A stretch of 64,000 bases of DNA from Mesorhizobium japonicum MAFF 303099. GTDB taxonomy: Bacteria; Pseudomonadota; Alphaproteobacteria; Rhizobiales; Rhizobiaceae. The stretch is from assembly GCF_000009625.1 (NCBI RefSeq), contig NC_002678.2:5240001-5304000 (forward strand). The letters are read 5' to 3'. Position numbers and translations under genes: made by a program. The notes under the pieces are model-generated. The model searched no databases. It worked only from the letters and a program-made list of their open reading frames with translations, and was not told where the DNA came from. Each line of letters begins with the position of its first letter. Within the stretch, counting starts at the first letter, position 1. This document shows positions 8,056 through 16,159 of this stretch, in pieces.

Positions 8056-8223
8056 TAGAGAGGTCGCGAAAGGGATTCGGCAGCGAGAATCGTTGGGCAC
8101 CCCATCCGTGGCCCGGTGCCTCAAGTCGCCAGGCTGTCGCAGTACCATCTTTTGCAGGTGCAAAAAGCTGCGGTCGATTTGTCTCTTGCCAACGGAGTGT
8201 TTACCGTCCCAAGTGTAAAACCA

Positions 8224-8270
8224 ATGAGCAGCGAGACCTGATGACCATGTTGGATCCCAAGCGCCGATGA
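8224..8270 (+). promoter_or_regulatory. Chain of minute upstream ORFs leading into the PEP-synthase-like gene
   Basis: Two tiny frames follow each other by stop-start overlaps: MSSET (8224-8241) ends in TGATG, and MTMLDPKRR (8241-8270) ends in ATGA overlapping the start at 8267. A longer frame, 8052-8270 (72 codons), also begins inside the regulator stop (ATGA) and ends at the same place, but its codon use is not coding-like. These may couple translation of the downstream gene. The remaining interval 8056-8223 shows no gene and probably holds the promoter of the plus-strand arm. Confidence 0.35.
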
Positions 8271-9673
8271 TCCATTCCGGAAACCTGTCTCACCTCGCCC
8301 CGCCTGACTTCCGCAAGGACGCCACGCTGGACCGACTGGCCGAGAGGTTCAACGTCGCCCAGTTCGTGAGCTTCTCGCCGTCGCCCTCGGGACCCCGGCA
8401 GGAATACTGCCGGCTGGCCGGATTGCCGGCCAACCACCAATTCGCCACCGCCTCGGAAGCCGTGCAGGCGCTGTTCGAACGGAGCGGGGAAGGAACGGTC
8501 AACATTCGCACCTTCAGCGAAGCGTCTTCGCAGAGCCGCGAGTTCCTCTATGCGCTGCAGGACTCTGAGGCCGTTCTGACCGCCCTGGCCCGTTTCGCGG
8601 CGGAGGGAAGCTTCGCCATAGTTAATGAGACCATTGACGTGTCCGATGGCGGCGTCTCCGGCGTGATCCTCGATGATGTCGTGGAGTTCCGTCCCGACGC
8701 GACGCCCCGTGGCGTCGAGAGGGAAGGTTTTGCCTCCCTCCCCGCCCCGTGGGCCAACGCCGCCTTCCAAACCGTCTTTGGATTCGGGCCCGAGCTCGCC
8801 CATGGCGAGGCGGCCCGCCTCGAGTTCAGCCTCCACCCCGCACCGCGGGGTTACCGGCAGTCGCACGTTCTCTATTGGGAGTTTGGTCCCCACGAAACCC
8901 TGCCCGGCAATCGGGTGGACGTTCGGTGGCCCAACGATTTCTCCCGGATGATGGGCGACAAAGCGTTCGGCCTGCTCGTCGCGCACCTGGCTGGTTTTCC
9001 GGTTCCACGGAGCACGGTAATTGGCCGGCGCTTGGCCCCATTTGCTTTCGGCACGCGGACCGGGTCCAAGGAGATTTGGACCAGGACGTGTCCGGTGGAA
9101 CAGGTACCGGGCAAGTTCACCACCTCGCGAGGATGGTTGGACCCCTTCTCCCTACTGTTGAGGGAAGATCCCGACGGCACCGCGATCGTATCCGTGCTGG
9201 CCCAGGAGGCCGTGCCGGCCGTATGGTCGGGCGCAGCGGTGCAGGGTGCGGACCGCATCCTCTATGTTGAAGGCGCCTGCGGCACCGGCGAGGACTTCAT
9301 GCAAGGCACTACGCCGCCGATGGCCCTTCCGGATGTAGTGGTGGCGACCGTCCACGCCACGCACGCCCGCCTCGTCGCCGCGCTGGGCGACGTACGCTTC
9401 GAGTGGGCGTTCGACGGCGAGCAGGTCTGGGTGATGCAACTTCACCGCGGCGCTAGCCGTTCGGCCGGCTCGATCATCGTTCCGGGCGAGGCGGACGGAT
9501 GGGTAGTATTCGACGTATCGGAGGGTCTCGAATCGTTGCGGCTGCGGGTACAGTCGCTTCCGACGGGGCACGGGCTCCTGCTGCGGGGGGAGGTCGGCCT
9601 GACGAGCCACATAGCCGACGTCGCACGAAAGGCCGAGGTACCTACGCGCATGATTCGGGCGGACGATGCATAG
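8267..9673 (+). CDS. Compact PEP-synthase/PPDK-like protein: ATP-grasp plus phospho-His swivel domain (468 aa)
   Basis: Related to enzymes that move phosphate from ATP or PEP through a histidine (PEP synthase, PPDK, rifampicin phosphotransferase). The middle shows an ATP-grasp-like stretch (GGVSGVILDD; later FEWAFDGEQVWVMQLH, matching the family pattern ieWa-dg-l-ilQ-R). The C-terminus ends in the swivelling His motif GLTSHIADVARKAEVP with the phospho-accepting His at residue 448, 20 residues from the end. The TIM-barrel PEP-binding domain of true PEP synthase is absent, so the acceptor is likely a small molecule or protein. It opens the plus-strand arm. The N-terminal 200 residues are divergent, so the fold call there is tentative. 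Confidence 0.65.
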   Translation: MIHSGNLSHLAPPDFRKDATLDRLAERFNVAQFVSFSPSPSGPRQEYCRLAGLPANHQFATASEAVQALFERSGEGTVNIRTFSEASSQSREFLYALQDSEAVLTALARFAAEGSFAIVNETIDVSDGGVSGVILDDVVEFRPDATPRGVEREGFASLPAPWANAAFQTVFGFGPELAHGEAARLEFSLHPAPRGYRQSHVLYWEFGPHETLPGNRVDVRWPNDFSRMMGDKAFGLLVAHLAGFPVPRSTVIGRRLAPFAFGTRTGSKEIWTRTCPVEQVPGKFTTSRGWLDPFSLLLREDPDGTAIVSVLAQEAVPAVWSGAAVQGADRILYVEGACGTGEDFMQGTTPPMALPDVVVATVHATHARLVAALGDVRFEWAFDGEQVWVMQLHRGASRSAGSIIVPGEADGWVVFDVSEGLESLRLRVQSLPTGHGLLLRGEVGLTSHIADVARKAEVPTRMIRADDA

Positions 9674-9750
9674 CCAAGGTCGCCGAAATAGAACATAATG
9701 AGAACATCCAGGGTCCAACCTTGGGTCGACAAACAAGCAGGAGAAATAGA

Positions 9751-9918
9751 ATGGCAAACTTCCAGGCTGTCGTGCACGCAAGGCAGGAGGCGAAGCGGGA
9801 ACTGAGCACTCTGCGGGAGACGGTACGGATCCTGGCCGAGCAGCGTGCGCAGGAGAAGAAGGCGCAGGATGATGCCAAAGATGGACAGCAACACGGCCAC
9901 GTTAATCAGCCGGCCTAG
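9751..9918 (+). CDS. Small charged helical protein (55 aa)
   Basis: Starts MANFQAVVHARQEAKREL and is nearly all helix-forming, with heptad-like hydrophobics (L19, L22, I27, L28) and a polar Gln/His tail. An excellent RBS (GCAGGAGAAATAG before ATG) supports a real gene. It ends three bases before the dGTPase start, so it is co-transcribed and may feed ribosomes to it. No family recognised; a partner or inhibitor of the dGTPase is possible but unproven. Confidence 0.6.
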   Translation: MANFQAVVHARQEAKRELSTLRETVRILAEQRAQEKKAQDDAKDGQQHGHVNQPA

Positions 9919-9921
9919 ACC

Positions 9922-11352
9922 ATGTACACCGATGCGGACCGCAGCCGAGAAGTAGTCCCCGAGAAGGACGGCCACGACAAAAAGTGGCGCGACGAGTTCG
10001 GCCGAGATTACGGGCGGATAATCCATTCCGCAAGCTTCCGCCGGCAACAGGGCAAGACCCAGGTCTTCCCAAGCAGGGAGTCGGACTTCTTCCGCAACCG
10101 GCTCACCCACTCTCTGGAAGTGGCGCAGATCGCTCAGGGCATCGCCGAGCGCATCAACTACGACTACGACAAGGATCTCGGCGGCAAGATCGACCCAAGG
10201 CTTTGCGCGACCGCCGGGCTCGTGCACGACATCGGTCACCCGCCGTTCGGCCACAACGGCGAGAGCGCGCTCGATAAGGCAATGCAACGCTACGGCGGCT
10301 TCGAGGGGAACGCGCAGACCCTGCGAATCCTGACGCGCCTTGAGAAGAAGTTGCGTTACGCCGAACCTTTGGCGGGGGACGATAGGGCAGGGCTCAATCT
10401 CTGCCATCGGACCATCGCGGCCACTCTGAAGTACGACAACGAGATACCCGCCATCCGGAAGGCGGCGGACGGCTTTGTCAAAGGCTACTACGGCTCGGAG
10501 AAAATTATCGTCGACCGGGTCAAGGCATCGGTGCTCAACGGCTACGTCCTCGGTGCTGAGGAGAAGTTCTGCACGATCGAATGCAGCATCATGGATCTGG
10601 CGGACGACATCGCCTACTCGGTCTACGACCTCGAGGACTGCTTCAAAGTCGGGTTCCTGTCCCCTGCGGAGATGCTGGCGTCGGACGACGCCTTGCTCAG
10701 CGCGGTAGCGAAGCGGGCCTCGAAGCCGATGAAGCGGACGGTGACCATCAATGAGATACAGGCTGTCTTCATGGAGATATTCTCCGAGATAATAGAGCAG
10801 CCGGCGGAGGATGCGGATTCGCCGCTCGACGGCATCGTGATAGAAGACGACATCGCCCAACAAGCGAAACGCGACGAGAGCCTGCTGACATTCGCCGAGG
10901 CGTACCGCACCTCCAAGGTCATGAGCGAGGACGGCTACAAGAGGACAGAGTTCTCATCGGAGCTCGTACACCAGTTCATCTCGGGGGTCGAACTCAAAGC
11001 CCACAAAGAGTGCCCATCGCTCAGCCAGATATACCTTCCGGAGAAGCTCATGCTCCGCAAGGAGGTGTTGAAGCAGTACACATTTGTGGCTGCGATCTAT
11101 GCGCCGCGCGTGAAGCTTGGTGAATACCGGGGCTACGACCTCGTCACCGACATCTTCAAGGCTCTGATGGGAGACCGGGGTGACTTGTTGATGCCCGCCG
11201 ACGTCCGGGGCCGCATTCGGAAAGCGCCTAATGTAAGCGTCAAAGCACGTGAGGTCTGCGACTTCGTCGCCGGCATGACGGACAGGTACGCGATGGAGTT
11301 CTGGGCGCGCCTTAACTCCGATGCAGCTGAGAGCATGTTTAAACCGATATAA
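9922..11352 (+). CDS. dGTPase-family HD deoxynucleoside triphosphate triphosphohydrolase (476 aa)
   Basis: Hydrolyses dNTPs (typically dGTP) to deoxynucleoside and triphosphate. The HD metal ligands are visible: H63 in RLTHSLEVAQIA, H102-D103 in VHDIGHPPFGHNGE, and a later Asp in DLADDIAYSVYDLED. The N-terminal block GRIIHSASFRRQQGKTQVF is the usual dGTPase signature for the nucleotide pocket. Length is normal for the family (E. coli Dgt is about 505). Some bacterial dGTPases protect against phage by emptying the dNTP pool; location in an island beside OGG-, QueC- and deoxyribosyltransferase-like genes favours such a role here. Start has a weak RBS and follows the 55-aa gene by 3 bp. Confidence 0.9.
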   Translation: MYTDADRSREVVPEKDGHDKKWRDEFGRDYGRIIHSASFRRQQGKTQVFPSRESDFFRNRLTHSLEVAQIAQGIAERINYDYDKDLGGKIDPRLCATAGLVHDIGHPPFGHNGESALDKAMQRYGGFEGNAQTLRILTRLEKKLRYAEPLAGDDRAGLNLCHRTIAATLKYDNEIPAIRKAADGFVKGYYGSEKIIVDRVKASVLNGYVLGAEEKFCTIECSIMDLADDIAYSVYDLEDCFKVGFLSPAEMLASDDALLSAVAKRASKPMKRTVTINEIQAVFMEIFSEIIEQPAEDADSPLDGIVIEDDIAQQAKRDESLLTFAEAYRTSKVMSEDGYKRTEFSSELVHQFISGVELKAHKECPSLSQIYLPEKLMLRKEVLKQYTFVAAIYAPRVKLGEYRGYDLVTDIFKALMGDRGDLLMPADVRGRIRKAPNVSVKAREVCDFVAGMTDRYAMEFWARLNSDAAESMFKPI

Positions 11353-11781
11353 CTTGTGCTCCCTCGGTCTGCGCTGAGCCTGGTTCCCGCCTCAGAGTCA
11401 GCGCCGGTCCGAAGCGGTAAAAGAGGTCCGCACCTCCGACAGCTATTCGATCCTCGACACCCAGAAGCAGTCGGTCGGGTATCGTGAAGAGTTTCGGGCG
11501 CCGGCAGGCGTACGAAAGTCCCCGAGGAAGGAACCCGCGGGCCACAGGCGATGGCTATGGGGATTTCGGATTTCGGCAGATGTCGGCGATGGCGCGACCG
11601 CCGTCGGGAAGCTCTGGGGTGAATGCGGACAGACCGCTTCGTTGCGCCTCCGCGCGGTATTGTCGGGACGGTGGGCGGCTCGGCGCGGTTCTGTCGGAGT
11701 CGATAATCACCATAGACGTGCGTTGCTCCGTTGCCGGAGGCTGAGTGCCTGCAGCTGAAGGCTGAACCATTCCATGCCGGG
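11353..11781. other. Stretch between dGTPase gene and IS91-type transposase
   Basis: No supported gene. The right part, from about 11545, is probably the terminal segment of the IS91-type element; the left part appears to be 3' flank of the dGTPase gene. Confidence 0.4.
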
Positions 11782-12975
11782 TCATGGCGTGCTGGTCCCG
11801 GTCGACGGGGAACCGTGTGGCGGCCCACGCGGCTGCCTCCATCGTTCGAACACCTCGATCACGATCATGCGGCCGCCACAGCAGGGGCATGGCGGGCGGA
11901 AGTCGTCCGGCTCGTTCGTGGTGTCGTCATCCGACGGCACGGCGACGTTCAGGAGTTCACGAGCAAGCGCGAGGCTGGCCTTGCGAGCGGAGCCGGCGAG
12001 CAGGCCGCAATGCCGGATGCGGTGGAATCCCTTTGGCAAGACATGGAGCAGGAAGCGGCGGATGAACTCGTCGGGGCCAAGCGTCATGAGCTGCTGCCGG
12101 TCGGCGCCGTCGCGACGATAGTCCTTGTAGCGGAAGGTGACGCCGCTTTCGTCGAGGCGAATGAGGCGGCTGTTCGAGATCGCGACCCGGTGCGTGTAGC
12201 GCGACAGATAGGCGAGCACCGCCTCCGGGCCGGCGAAGGGCGCCTTGGCGTAGACCACCCAGCGCTTCCTCCTGACGGGAGCGAGGTGGCGCAGGAAGGC
12301 CCGCCGGTCGGTGAGGTGCGCCATCGATCCGAAGAAGCTGACCCGGCCGGCGTCGTGCAGCGCGACCAGACGGGTGAGGAATAGGCGGCGGAACAGCTTG
12401 CCGAGCACGCGCACTGGCAGCAGGAAGGCCGGACGCGACGATATCCACCGGCTTCCGTCCGGCGAGATGCCGCCACCCGGCACGATCATGTGCACGTGGG
12501 GATGGTGCGTCATCGCCGAGCCCCAGGTGTGAAGGACGGCGGTGATGCCGATGCGCGCGCCGAGATGCTTCGGATCCGCCGCGATCGTCAGCATCGTCTC
12601 CGATGCCGCCTTGAACAGCAGGTCGTAGACGAGCGCCTTGTTATGGAAGGCGATGTCGGCGACTTCGGCCGGCAGCGTGAACACGACATGGAAGTAGCCG
12701 ACCGGCAGCAGGTCGGCTTCCCGCTCGGCGAGCCATGTCCGTGCAGCCGCGCCCTGGCACTTGGGGCAGTGCCGGTTGCGGCAGGAATTGTAGGCGATGC
12801 GCCACCGGCCGCAGTCCTCGCAGGCCTCCACGTGCCCGCCAAGGGCTGCAGTGCGGCAGTGCTCGATCGCCGACATGACCTTGAGCTCGGCGAGGCTCAG
12901 ATGCCCGGCATGAGCGGCCCGGTAGGCGGGCCCTGCTGCGCGGAAGATGTCGGCAACCTCGATCGAGGCGCGCAC
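11782..12975 (-). CDS. IS91-family transposase (397 aa)
   Basis: Rolling-circle transposase. An N-terminal zinc-binding region (CEDC at 52-55, then NSCRNRHCPKC at 63-73) is followed by the HUH metal motif HPHVH at 158-162 and the two catalytic tyrosines Y256 and Y260 (YLSRY). The start is taken as GTG at 12975, two bases after the stop of the recombinase gene, giving a normal family length. A longer open frame extends upstream inside the recombinase gene in another frame and is not used. Confidence 0.9.
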   Translation of the reverse strand: MRASIEVADIFRAAGPAYRAAHAGHLSLAELKVMSAIEHCRTAALGGHVEACEDCGRWRIAYNSCRNRHCPKCQGAAARTWLAEREADLLPVGYFHVVFTLPAEVADIAFHNKALVYDLLFKAASETMLTIAADPKHLGARIGITAVLHTWGSAMTHHPHVHMIVPGGGISPDGSRWISSRPAFLLPVRVLGKLFRRLFLTRLVALHDAGRVSFFGSMAHLTDRRAFLRHLAPVRRKRWVVYAKAPFAGPEAVLAYLSRYTHRVAISNSRLIRLDESGVTFRYKDYRRDGADRQQLMTLGPDEFIRRFLLHVLPKGFHRIRHCGLLAGSARKASLALARELLNVAVPSDDDTTNEPDDFRPPCPCCGGRMIVIEVFERWRQPRGPPHGSPSTGTSTP

Positions 12976-12977
12976 GC

Positions 12978-13886
12978 TCAGCCGTCGGGTGAGAGCTCTT
13001 CCGGCTTGAAGAGGCCAAGCTTGTCGAGCGGGCTCGTGACGGTGCGCACCGTGCGGGTTGCAACCTTGGTGTAGAAGGCGGTGCTGTTGAGCTTGGCGTG
13101 CCCGAGCAGGACCTGGATGATCCGGATGTCGGTGCCGTCCTCCAGCAGGTGGGTGGCGAAGCTGTGGCGCAGCGTGTGCGGCCCGACCCGCTTGGCGATG
13201 TCGGCGGCCTGCGCTGCCTCGACGACCACGCGATAGAGCTGGCGGGTGCTGATGGGCTTCATCGCATGCTGCCCCGGAAACAGCCAGCCGTCGCGATGCA
13301 TCACCCCCTGCTGGCGTCCGACCTTCCACCACTGACGCAGCAACAAGAGCAGGTCTTGCGACAGCATGGCGTTGCGATACCGGCCGCCCTTGCCGCGCTC
13401 CACCCGGATCAGCATGCGCTCGCTGTCGATGTCGGCGACCTTCAGCGCCGAGACCTCGGCGACGCGCAAGCCCGCGCCATAGGCAACCGACAGTGCGGCC
13501 TGGTGCTTGAGGCAGGTGGTGGCGTTGAGGAGACGGGCAACCTCGTCGCGGCTGAGCACCACCGGCAGCTTGCGCGGGTGCGCCAGACGAACGAGCTTGC
13601 GCGCCAGATCGGGACGATCGACCGTATGCGTGAAGAAGAAGCGCAGCGCCGACACGATGCTGTTCATCGTCGGAACCGGCACGCCGTCGTCCTGCTGCTC
13701 GATCTGGAACCGGCGCAGGTCGTCGGTTGTCGCTGTGTGCGGCGACCGGCCGAGGAACGTCGCCAGGCGTCCGATGTCGCGCAGATAGTTGCGCTGCGTC
13801 TCCTGGCTGAAACGTCGCATGTTCATGTCGTCGATCAGCCGCTGACGCAGTGGACTGATAGGTGCATCAAGAACAGGATAGGGCAT
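12978..13886 (-). CDS. Tyrosine recombinase associated with IS91-type element (302 aa)
   Basis: Phage-integrase-like recombinase with an N-terminal SAM-like core-binding domain and a C-terminal catalytic domain. Visible catalytic residues are Arg in GAGLRVAEVSAL, HxxR in HTLRHSFATHLL, His in LLGHAKLN and Tyr in AFYTKV. It is directly upstream of the transposase gene (2-bp gap). Recombinases in this position are standard partners of this IS91 subgroup and are unrelated to the P4-type island integrase. Confidence 0.88.
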   Translation of the reverse strand: MPYPVLDAPISPLRQRLIDDMNMRRFSQETQRNYLRDIGRLATFLGRSPHTATTDDLRRFQIEQQDDGVPVPTMNSIVSALRFFFTHTVDRPDLARKLVRLAHPRKLPVVLSRDEVARLLNATTCLKHQAALSVAYGAGLRVAEVSALKVADIDSERMLIRVERGKGGRYRNAMLSQDLLLLLRQWWKVGRQQGVMHRDGWLFPGQHAMKPISTRQLYRVVVEAAQAADIAKRVGPHTLRHSFATHLLEDGTDIRIIQVLLGHAKLNSTAFYTKVATRTVRTVTSPLDKLGLFKPEELSPDG

Positions 13887-14243
13887 GGTCAGGCTCCTTG
13901 TTGAAGAAGCCCGTGATGCTCTGCTGCTGCCGAACCACCCTCAATGCGAGCGCCACGTTCGGCTCGTGATCTCTACCTCACCCCACGCGCCCATCCCGCG
14001 CAGCGGGTTCGTTCTGCGGCCCCAAACCAGCCACGTTCGTCACGGGTTAATCGACCCTTCTTGTGGACGACGGGACACCGCGGAGGGAATACTAGTCCTC
14101 CTCCTGGTCCGTAGGTTCGCCAGACCCTACGAGAGAATACGAAGGAAATGTGTGGCCAACATAACGTATTGATTTCCTGTGGAAAACGATGACCCTCCGG
14201 GCCTGCAACATTGGTCGCCCAGTTTCGGTGTTTTCGACGGGGT

Positions 14244-15554
14244 TCAGTGTGATTTTCGGAGGTTGGAGGTTCGACTCGTCGTTTGGCGAACCGTCGCTGT
14301 TGGCTTCCAAACTAGACCCTCGCGAGGATGTATGGACAGCAGGCTTGCCTCGCGTCCCCCGATTGAGACCACCCGCGAGTTTTTGCTCTCGAGTTCATCC
14401 AGATAATCGGCCCACCATTGCATCATCCTGACGCGCTCTTCCCAGTGCTCTGCCCGGGCATAGGCGCGCCGAACGTCGTTGTTCTCAATGTGGGCCAGCT
14501 GCCGCTCTACGGCGTCCGGGTGCCACTTGCCGCATTCGTTTAGCAGAGTTGATGCCGTTGCTCGAAAGCCGTGCGCGGTAGCTTCTTCTTTGCCATAGCC
14601 CATACGGCGAAGGGCGGCGTTAAGCGTGTTGTCGGAAATCGGACGCGAACCCGATCGAACACTAGGAAACAACAGCGATCCACCACCAGAGATTTCTCTA
14701 AGTGAGGTCAGGACGCTGACGGCCTGCGTGGAAAGAGGTACGCGGTGCGGCCGTCGCATCTTCATGCGTCCTTCAGGGATGCTCCACACCGAGCTTTCGA
14801 AATCGAACTCGTCCCATCCGGCCGCGCGCAGCTCGCCGGGGCGGGGAAATAGCAGGGCCATCAGCTTCAGAGCGGCTCGGGTTGTAGGCTGTCCGTCAAA
14901 TGCATTAATCGCCCTCAGCAAGCCTCCCAAGGCCTTAGGATCGGTAACCGCGGCACGGGGCGTGACCGTCGGACCGACGAGTGCGCCCCTCAGGGCGATC
15001 GTCGGATCTACATCGGCGCGTGCGGTTGCGATTGCATATCGAAACACGCTGCCGATGGTGGAGCGCATTCGCCTGGCCGACTCGTATCGACCACGAACCT
15101 CCACGCTGCGGAGAGCGGCAAGAATTGTAGCCGGATCGATCTCCCGAACGCTTTTGTCCCCAAACGTTGGATAGGCAAAGTCGAGCAGCCATTTGACCTT
15201 GGTGATGGTCCGGTCGGCACGTCCCTCCTTCTTCAGCTTGTCGACATAGTCCTCCGCGATTGAGCGAAAGGTGTCCTCCGCCGAAGCCTTTTGCGACTTA
15301 CGCTCCTGTGCGGGGTCGATGCCACGTAGGAGGAGACGTTTGGCGGTATCGCGCGCCTCGCGTGCCTCAGCGAGGGAGATGAGGGGATAGCTGCCCAACG
15401 CCAGAAGCTTCTGCTTGCCGCCAAAACGATAGGCGAGGCGCCATAGGCGAGATCCGGTAGGCTGCACCCAAAGCTGGAGCCCGCCACCGTCAGACAATTT
15501 CACGAGCTTGGAAGCGGGTCGGGCATTACGGCATTTTACGTCGGAAAGAGCCAT
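14244..15554 (-). CDS. P4-type island integrase (436 aa)
   Basis: Site-specific recombinase that inserts islands into tRNA genes. The N-terminal DUF4102 domain (starting MALSDVKCRNARP) is followed by a core-binding domain and the catalytic domain: HGFR (HxxR), QLAHIE (His), and the Tyr in NDVRRAYARAEHW. The start at 15554 is preferred over 15569 because GGAGG stands 7-8 nt upstream. The gene starts about 210 bp from the 3' end of tRNA-Phe, the usual arrangement for a tRNA-integrated island. A broken relative lies at 1696-2200 in the same orientation. Confidence 0.92.
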   Translation of the reverse strand: MALSDVKCRNARPASKLVKLSDGGGLQLWVQPTGSRLWRLAYRFGGKQKLLALGSYPLISLAEAREARDTAKRLLLRGIDPAQERKSQKASAEDTFRSIAEDYVDKLKKEGRADRTITKVKWLLDFAYPTFGDKSVREIDPATILAALRSVEVRGRYESARRMRSTIGSVFRYAIATARADVDPTIALRGALVGPTVTPRAAVTDPKALGGLLRAINAFDGQPTTRAALKLMALLFPRPGELRAAGWDEFDFESSVWSIPEGRMKMRRPHRVPLSTQAVSVLTSLREISGGGSLLFPSVRSGSRPISDNTLNAALRRMGYGKEEATAHGFRATASTLLNECGKWHPDAVERQLAHIENNDVRRAYARAEHWEERVRMMQWWADYLDELESKNSRVVSIGGREASLLSIHPREGLVWKPTATVRQTTSRTSNLRKSH

Positions 15555-15766
15555 TTTCGGGGCCTCCATTTGGCTGCATCGATACCATCAGGATCTCCAA
15601 TACCAGCGAAAATACCAGCCCCCCGCCTCGTTGGACCAACTGCGCCGAAATTCCACGAACCCCGACCATCCGCGCTTTGCACGCCGAAATCAGTAAGGAT
15701 TTCAGCTAGTTGCCGAGACAGAAGCGTAGAGGCTTCGGCGAAAGGGACTGTCGGGAGAAGAGGGGA

Positions 15767-15842
<76 letters not shown>

Positions 15843-15914
15843 CTGTTCCGGCAAACGAAACGCGTGAACCGGATTTCATGAAGGCGCCTTGGGGCGCCCC
15901 TTGAAAGCGCGTGG

Positions 15915-15942
15915 GTTATAGCACGGGAATTTTGCCTGTCCA
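15915..15942 (-). promoter_or_regulatory. Putative tRNA-Phe promoter
   Basis: Minus strand TGGACA (15942-15937), 16-bp spacer, TATAAC (15920-15915), about 73 bp before the tRNA 5' end. The rest of 15843-16159 shows no gene. Confidence 0.5.
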
Positions 15943-16159
15943 GCGCCTAGGTGGCGATTTCCGGCAGGAAAAGACAGGCTGTGGAAAGGCCGGCTGTCTC
16001 AGGTGCTTTCATCGCCACAATGGCCTGCGGGCTGGCCTCCTTTGGCCCTTGGCTCGGTCCCGGCGCCGCCAAACCGCGCTGCGACCGCCGGGGTCCGTCC
16101 TTAGCCGACGATCGGGATGCCGCTGTGCATTCGCCTCAACGAGCAACCGACCGTCGCTT

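Larger units (their letters stand above)
11545..14150 (-). mobile_element. IS91-type element carrying a transposase and a tyrosine recombinase (ends approximate)
   Basis: Two adjacent minus-strand genes, a tyrosine recombinase (12978-13886) then a Y2 HUH transposase (11782-12975), form the standard pair of one IS91 subgroup. IS91 elements move by rolling circle without terminal inverted repeats or target duplications, so the borders cannot be fixed by eye; I place them in the non-coding flanks. The interval 13887-14243 contains no gene. The element sits between the dGTPase gene and the island integrase. Confidence 0.7.

Noticed and set aside
8052..8223. 72-codon frame between regulator and PEP-synthase-like gene as a real gene
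   Set aside because: Codon use and composition are not coding-like; only its overlapping ends are interesting.
4119..11352. Type IV CBASS or Qat system
   Set aside because: QueC-like and OGG-like genes fit in part, but no CD-NTase, TGT-like protein, QatA-type ATPase or TatD-like nuclease can be read in the island.
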